NCBI GenBank assembly: GCA_031254445.1
Contig: JAIRUL010000039.1
Coordinates: 1 to 8,364 of the forward strand
Length of the DNA stretch: 8,364 nucleotides
Origin: Chitinispirillales bacterium
GTDB lineage: Bacteria > Fibrobacterota > Chitinivibrionia > Chitinivibrionales > Chitinispirillaceae
Direction of reading: 5' to 3'
Shown: positions 6,894 to 8,364 of the stretch, piece after piece
Layout: every line of letters begins with the position of its first letter
How positions within the stretch are numbered: the first letter of the stretch is position 1
The notes under the pieces: generated by a model
Database searches by the model: none
Told to the model about the DNA's origin: nothing
What the model saw: only the letters and a program-made list of their open reading frames with translations
Position numbers and translations under genes: made by a program

Positions 6894-7052
6894 ATGGAAG
6901 ACCCCAAGGGGAATAGGCTGACGGCGCGGTCGGTCGGGGGCGGGGGATGGGGGTTGTACTCTCCGCACAGAATCAATTACCATAATTGGGCAGTAACGGG
7001 GTCTTTTGCGCTCACCGTGTTTGCGGAGGAACAATATGCTAACGCTCAATAA
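6894..7052 (+). CDS. Possible leaderless 52-residue leader peptide before mntA
   Basis: This small ORF has an ATG that coincides with the predicted transcription start of the 6859-6887 promoter, so it would be translated from a leaderless mRNA; no Shine-Dalgarno is visible. It encodes 52 residues, with a Gly-rich stretch (VGGGGWG, about 14-20) from the G-tracts and NWAVTGSFALTVFAEE near the end, and it ends at 7050-7052, 14 bases into mntA. I recognise no family. The part AVTGSFA (33-39) resembles AVWGEFA in the second small ORF at 7988-8077. It could instead be noncoding leader RNA that happens to stay open. Confidence that it is translated is low. Confidence 0.25.
   Translation: MEDPKGNRLTARSVGGGGWGLYSPHRINYHNWAVTGSFALTVFAEEQYANAQ
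6896..7007 (+). ncRNA. Structured mntA leader RNA with long-range stem and G-tracts
   Basis: GGAAGACCCC (6896-6905) can pair with GGGGTCTTTT (6998-7007) over ten bp (eight Watson-Crick, two outer G-T), enclosing about 92 nt. Inside are a seven-bp hairpin GGCTGAC/GTCGGTC (6916-6922 and 6929-6935, two wobbles), a perfect six-bp hairpin CAATTA/TAATTG (6974-6979 and 6983-6988) and three G5 runs (6936-6940, 6942-6946, 6949-6953). The 3' arm ends in TCTTTT, a weak terminator-like tail, 28 bases before the mntA start. I do not recognise a known riboswitch or ncRNA family. It may be an attenuator, a small RNA or just a structured leader. Confidence 0.4.
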
Positions 7053-7329
7053 AATAAGCGAAGTCGTAAAAACAGTGGCTCCGCAATACGAAATCAACCA
7101 AGTCTATCTCTTCGGCTCCTACGCAAGGGGAGACGCTACCGAAGAAAGCGACGTGGATTTTCGCATCGTAGGGGGCAATATCCCGTCGCTTTTTACGATG
7201 GGAGGGCTATATGAGGATCTTGCGGAACCGTTGGGTACACGGGTTGATTTGGTGATGACAAAAAATATGTCGGAAAAATTTTATAGCTATATCAAGGACG
7301 AGGAACTTCTGATATATGCCAAGCTATGA
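7036..7329 (+). CDS. mntA: MntA-type antitoxin, minimal nucleotidyltransferase
   Basis: This is the antitoxin of a MntA-HepT (HEPN/MNT) system. In characterised members it transfers AMP to the toxin's active-site tyrosine and so silences it. The 97-residue protein shows the minimal nucleotidyltransferase motif GSX10DXD: G27-S28, then D39 and D41 in LFGSYARGDATEESDVDF, with the third acidic residue D71 in TRVDLVM. I chose the ATG at 7036 because GGAGGA (7025-7030) lies five bases upstream; an upstream TTG in frame at 7006 would add ten residues without a ribosome binding site. It overlaps hepT by 14 nt, so the pair is coupled. Its base composition is clearly more AT-rich than the ATPase operon, suggesting horizontal acquisition. 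All catalytic residues are intact. Confidence 0.92.
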   Translation: MLTLNKISEVVKTVAPQYEINQVYLFGSYARGDATEESDVDFRIVGGNIPSLFTMGGLYEDLAEPLGTRVDLVMTKNMSEKFYSYIKDEELLIYAKL

Positions 7330-7678
7330 TAGAAACAAGCAACGATTGAAGCGGATTATACAACACTGCAATGAGGTAGAAAAGATTGTGGCTCGCTTTG
7401 GCAAATCCATTGAAACATTTGCCGATGACTTTGTTTACCAAAGTTCGTGTACTATGTGCATTATGCAAATTGGCGAGCTGTCGTCACGCTTTAGCCATGA
7501 TTTCCAAGCCCAGCATACAACCATTCCGTGGAAAGAACTAAAAGGAATGCGCAATATAATAGTGCACGAATACGACAAAACGGATTATGGCGAAATCTGG
7601 AAAACGGTCATAGACGATGTGCCAATATTGAAAAAACAATGCGAAGAAATACTCCACGCCTTGGACGGGGAAGGGTAG
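7316..7678 (+). CDS. hepT: HepT-type toxin, HEPN ribonuclease domain
   Basis: This is the toxin partner of mntA, a small all-helical HEPN protein (DUF86 group). Known HepT toxins act on RNA, including tRNA, as dimers until AMPylated. It has 120 residues, normal length. The active-site motif RX4HXY is complete: R79, H84, Y86 in MRNIIVHEY, and Y86 would be the AMPylated tyrosine. The preceding helix (QSSCTMCIMQIGELSSRFS, about 42-60) is the usual dimer-core helix. The start ATG overlaps the mntA end by 14 nt, with AGGAA at 7301-7305 ten bases upstream. Its composition is AT-richer than the atp genes. The intact motif and intact antitoxin suggest a working module, kept either for defence or as an addiction element. 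Confidence 0.92.
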   Translation: MPSYDRNKQRLKRIIQHCNEVEKIVARFGKSIETFADDFVYQSSCTMCIMQIGELSSRFSHDFQAQHTTIPWKELKGMRNIIVHEYDKTDYGEIWKTVIDDVPILKKQCEEILHALDGEG

Positions 7679-7705
7679 AGAGTACAAAGGATGGCTGCCG
7701 CCCAA

Positions 7706-7739
7706 TATCCTCCCCCAAAAGAAGAGGCGGGGGAGGATA
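7706..7739. other. Strong hairpin 27 bp after hepT
   Basis: TATCCTCCCCC (7706-7716) and GGGGGAGGATA (7729-7739) form a perfect 11-bp stem with a 12-base purine-rich loop. It is the first structure after the hepT stop and could mark the mRNA 3' end, but the flank is ctgctttaac rather than a T-run, so I do not call it an intrinsic terminator. The strand is open because the stem is symmetric. Confidence 0.6.
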
Positions 7740-7752
7740 CTGCTTTAACACA

Positions 7753-7823
7753 CGCGCCCCAAGCGGGCGCGAAAACCGATACACCGCCCGCCTTTGACCC
7801 TCCGCGCCGCCCATAAGGCGGTG
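7753..7823. other. Two more GC-rich hairpins in the hepT downstream spacer
   Basis: CGCGCCC (7753-7759) pairs perfectly with GGGCGCG (7765-7771), five-base loop. CGCCGCC (7805-7811) pairs with GGCGGTG (7817-7823), one wobble, loop cataa. With the hairpin at 7706-7739 this makes three strong stems in 120 bp. The rest of 7679-7909 holds no credible gene on either strand; a minus-strand reading frame across it has no recognisable domain. Confidence 0.5.
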
Positions 7824-7909
7824 GACGCGGTCGACCTTGTTTGCATAGAGACATACCCGCCCCAGCGCCGCGCCGCGAAGCTCCCCAGATGCCAACGGGG
7901 GGGTTGCGT

Positions 7910-7940
7910 AAATCGTCCCTAGGCCGGGGATGATTTTTTT
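7910..7940 (+). terminator. Intrinsic terminator upstream of the hsdR-fragment promoter
   Basis: AAATCGTCCC (7910-7919) pairs with GGGATGATTT (7927-7936) over ten bp with one G-T wobble and a seven-base loop taggccg; T residues run from 7934 to 7940. This is a good Rho-independent terminator on the plus strand. It lies about 230 bp after hepT and ten bp before the next promoter, so it separates the two accessory transcription units. Confidence 0.75.
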
Positions 7941-7950
7941 GAAAAAGTTC

Positions 7951-7979
7951 TTGACTTGGCGCGTAGGATTAGTTATCTT
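7951..7979 (+). promoter_or_regulatory. Sigma-70-type promoter for the hsdR-fragment leader
   Basis: TTGACT (7951-7956), 17-bp spacer, TATCTT (7974-7979). The expected start is near 7986-7988, where an ATG begins at 7988. The spacer shares a GGCGCG...GGA word order with the spacer of the mntA promoter (6859-6887). Confidence 0.7.
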
Positions 7980-7987
7980 TTGATTAG

Positions 7988-8077
7988 ATGGTGATGGCTG
8001 TAAATGCGAACCTGCCCCTGCGGGTGTTTGCCGTTTGGGGAGAGTTCGCCTTTTTTTGCCATAATAGCTTCCGATAA
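7988..8077 (+). CDS. Possible 29-residue leader peptide before the hsdR fragment
   Basis: This small ORF starts at or within two bases of the predicted transcription start of the 7951-7979 promoter, without a Shine-Dalgarno. It encodes 29 residues with a hydrophobic aromatic core (RVFAVWGEFAFF, 12-23) and stops at 8075-8077, 35 bases before the hsdR start. Its AVWGEFA (15-21) matches AVTGSFA of the small ORF at 6894-7052. It runs through the terminator-like hairpin at 8006-8057, which is how transcription-attenuation leader peptides are laid out. No family is recognised and it could be noncoding. Confidence 0.3.
   Translation: MVMAVNANLPLRVFAVWGEFAFFCHNSFR
8006..8057 (+). terminator. Leader terminator or attenuator before the hsdR fragment
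   Basis: GCGAAC (8006-8011) pairs with GTTCGC (8044-8049), then across a 3x3 internal loop CCCC (8015-8018) pairs with GGGG (8037-8040); a small CGG/CCG pair (8021-8023, 8031-8033) closes the top. Seven T residues (8051-8057) follow after one C. The layout is a plus-strand intrinsic terminator only about 25 bp from the promoter and 55 bp before the hsdR ATG, so it would either end a 65-70-nt small RNA or act as an attenuator. Confidence 0.6.
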
Positions 8078-8096
8078 GGTAGGATATTCGGAAGTT
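8066..8096. promoter_or_regulatory. Inverted repeat before the hsdR ribosome binding site
   Basis: AGCTTCCGA (8066-8074) and TCGGAAGTT (8088-8096) form a nine-bp stem with one G-T pair and a 13-base spacer, four bases before AGGAG (8101-8105). It could be a second leader hairpin that affects translation, or an operator for a dimeric regulator. No regulator gene is in the window. Confidence 0.4.
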
Positions 8097-8112
8097 ACAT
8101 AGGAGAGGGCGG

Positions 8113-8322
8113 ATGGCGGCACCGGAGGCGAAAGCTCGCGAGAATATTGACCGTATGCTCATGGACGCGGGCTACGTGTTGCAAGATATGGGCGAATTCA
8201 ACCGTGGCGCCGCCCGAGGTGTCGCGGTGCGGGAATACCCAACCGAGCCGAGAGGATTGAAGTGGTTCGGTTTTCCTGACAGCTTTTCCCTCGTATTTAA
8301 GGTGATTCCTGTCTTTACTTAA
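8113..8322 (+). pseudogene. hsdR: Truncated N-terminus of type I restriction subunit R
   Basis: The open frame has 69 codons, whereas HsdR proteins have about 750-1100 residues. Residues 1-47 match the N-terminal start of the type I restriction R subunit: APEAKARENIDRMLMDAGY (3-21) followed by FNRGAARGVAVREYPTEP (29-46). In intact genes this leads into the nuclease fold with a DYLLFVD-type strand and an ExK motif. Here the sequence after about residue 47 (LKWFGFPDSF onward) has no such similarity, no other frame continues it, and a stop follows at 8320-8322. The DNA turns AT-rich from about 8265, so a deletion or insertion junction near 8245-8260 is likely. AGGAG (8101-8105) seven bases before the ATG shows that the gene start is intact. 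No hsdM or hsdS is visible. The remnant cannot cut or translocate DNA. Confidence 0.7.
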
Positions 8323-8364
8323 ACTAATGTATGGTTAAATACTATGCCAAATATTTTTTAATAT
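8323..8364. other. AT-rich tail of the window, no gene seen
   Basis: This is strongly AT-rich DNA after the hsdR-fragment stop, unlike the GC-rich operon. No ORF, promoter or repeat can be supported in these bases. It may belong to an element that replaced the rest of hsdR. Confidence 0.4.

Noticed and set aside
6896..7007. Leader RNA as SRP RNA, 6S RNA or tmRNA
   Set aside because: Length and promoter fit a small RNA, but the conserved SRP apical loop bases, the 6S central bubble and the tmRNA tRNA-like ends are not seen.
7006..7035. Upstream TTG start for mntA
   Set aside because: It would add ten residues without a ribosome binding site, whereas GGAGGA lies correctly placed before the ATG at 7036.
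6744..7097. 117-codon minus-strand frame over repeat C and the mntA leader
   Set aside because: It translates the repeat hairpins and promoter region, has no recognisable domain, and opposes the strong plus-strand promoter.
7608..8162. 184-codon minus-strand frame after hepT
   Set aside because: It passes through several hairpins and a terminator and overlaps the ends of hepT and hsdR; the composition is that of random GC-rich translation.

Overview
The window is bacterial chromosomal DNA built around a V/A-type (rotary, vacuolar-type) ATPase operon, followed by a repeat-rich spacer, a complete MntA-HepT toxin-antitoxin pair and the broken start of a type I restriction gene (hsdR). The gene order A-B-D-I-K with a 155-residue, two-hairpin K subunit is the compact 'bacterial V-ATPase' layout known from Chlamydiae, spirochaetes, Bacteroidetes and other PVC-type lineages. 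With the high GC of the operon and the classical TTGACA/TATAAT-like promoters, I infer an uncultured PVC-group bacterium (Verrucomicrobiota, Lentisphaerota or Kiritimatiellota) or a spirochaete. No 16S or other taxonomic marker is present, so this stays an inference.

Layout: 1-110 is a dispersed repeat made of two adjacent hairpins and a 40-bp-period tail. 111-186 is the atpA leader. 187-6461 holds atpA, atpB, atpD, atpI and atpK in one direction: 17 nt between A and B, 99 nt with a hairpin between B and D, a 4-nt ATGA overlap between D and I, 37 nt between I and K. The E stalk gene and the DUF2764-type gene that normally precede atpA are not in the window; the repeat occupies that place. 6462-6858 is a 400-bp noncoding spacer with a GC-rich hairpin, a second (inverted) and third (direct) copy of the repeat, and a hexanucleotide microsatellite between them.

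The second half is accessory. A strong promoter (6859-6887) starts a roughly 140-nt leader that holds a long-range hairpin, a G-tract cluster and a small ORF beginning at the predicted transcription start; then come mntA (antitoxin nucleotidyltransferase) and hepT (HEPN toxin), overlapping by 14 nt. A hairpin-dense spacer follows (7679-7909), ending in an intrinsic terminator (7910-7940). A second promoter of the same design (7951-7979) starts a second leader with a terminator-like hairpin and another small ORF, in front of an hsdR gene that keeps only about 47 N-terminal codons before its similarity is lost in AT-rich DNA.

How the parts work: A and B form the catalytic head, D the rotor shaft, I the membrane stator and K the ion-binding ring. 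The K subunit keeps the residues that bind Na+ in Enterococcus hirae, so sodium coupling is likely. The most unusual signal is the parallel between the leaders of the two defence genes: matching promoter spacing, an ATG at or near the expected transcription start, a hairpin whose 3' arm ends in T residues, and a shared AVxGxFA peptide motif whose conserved codons differ only at third positions.
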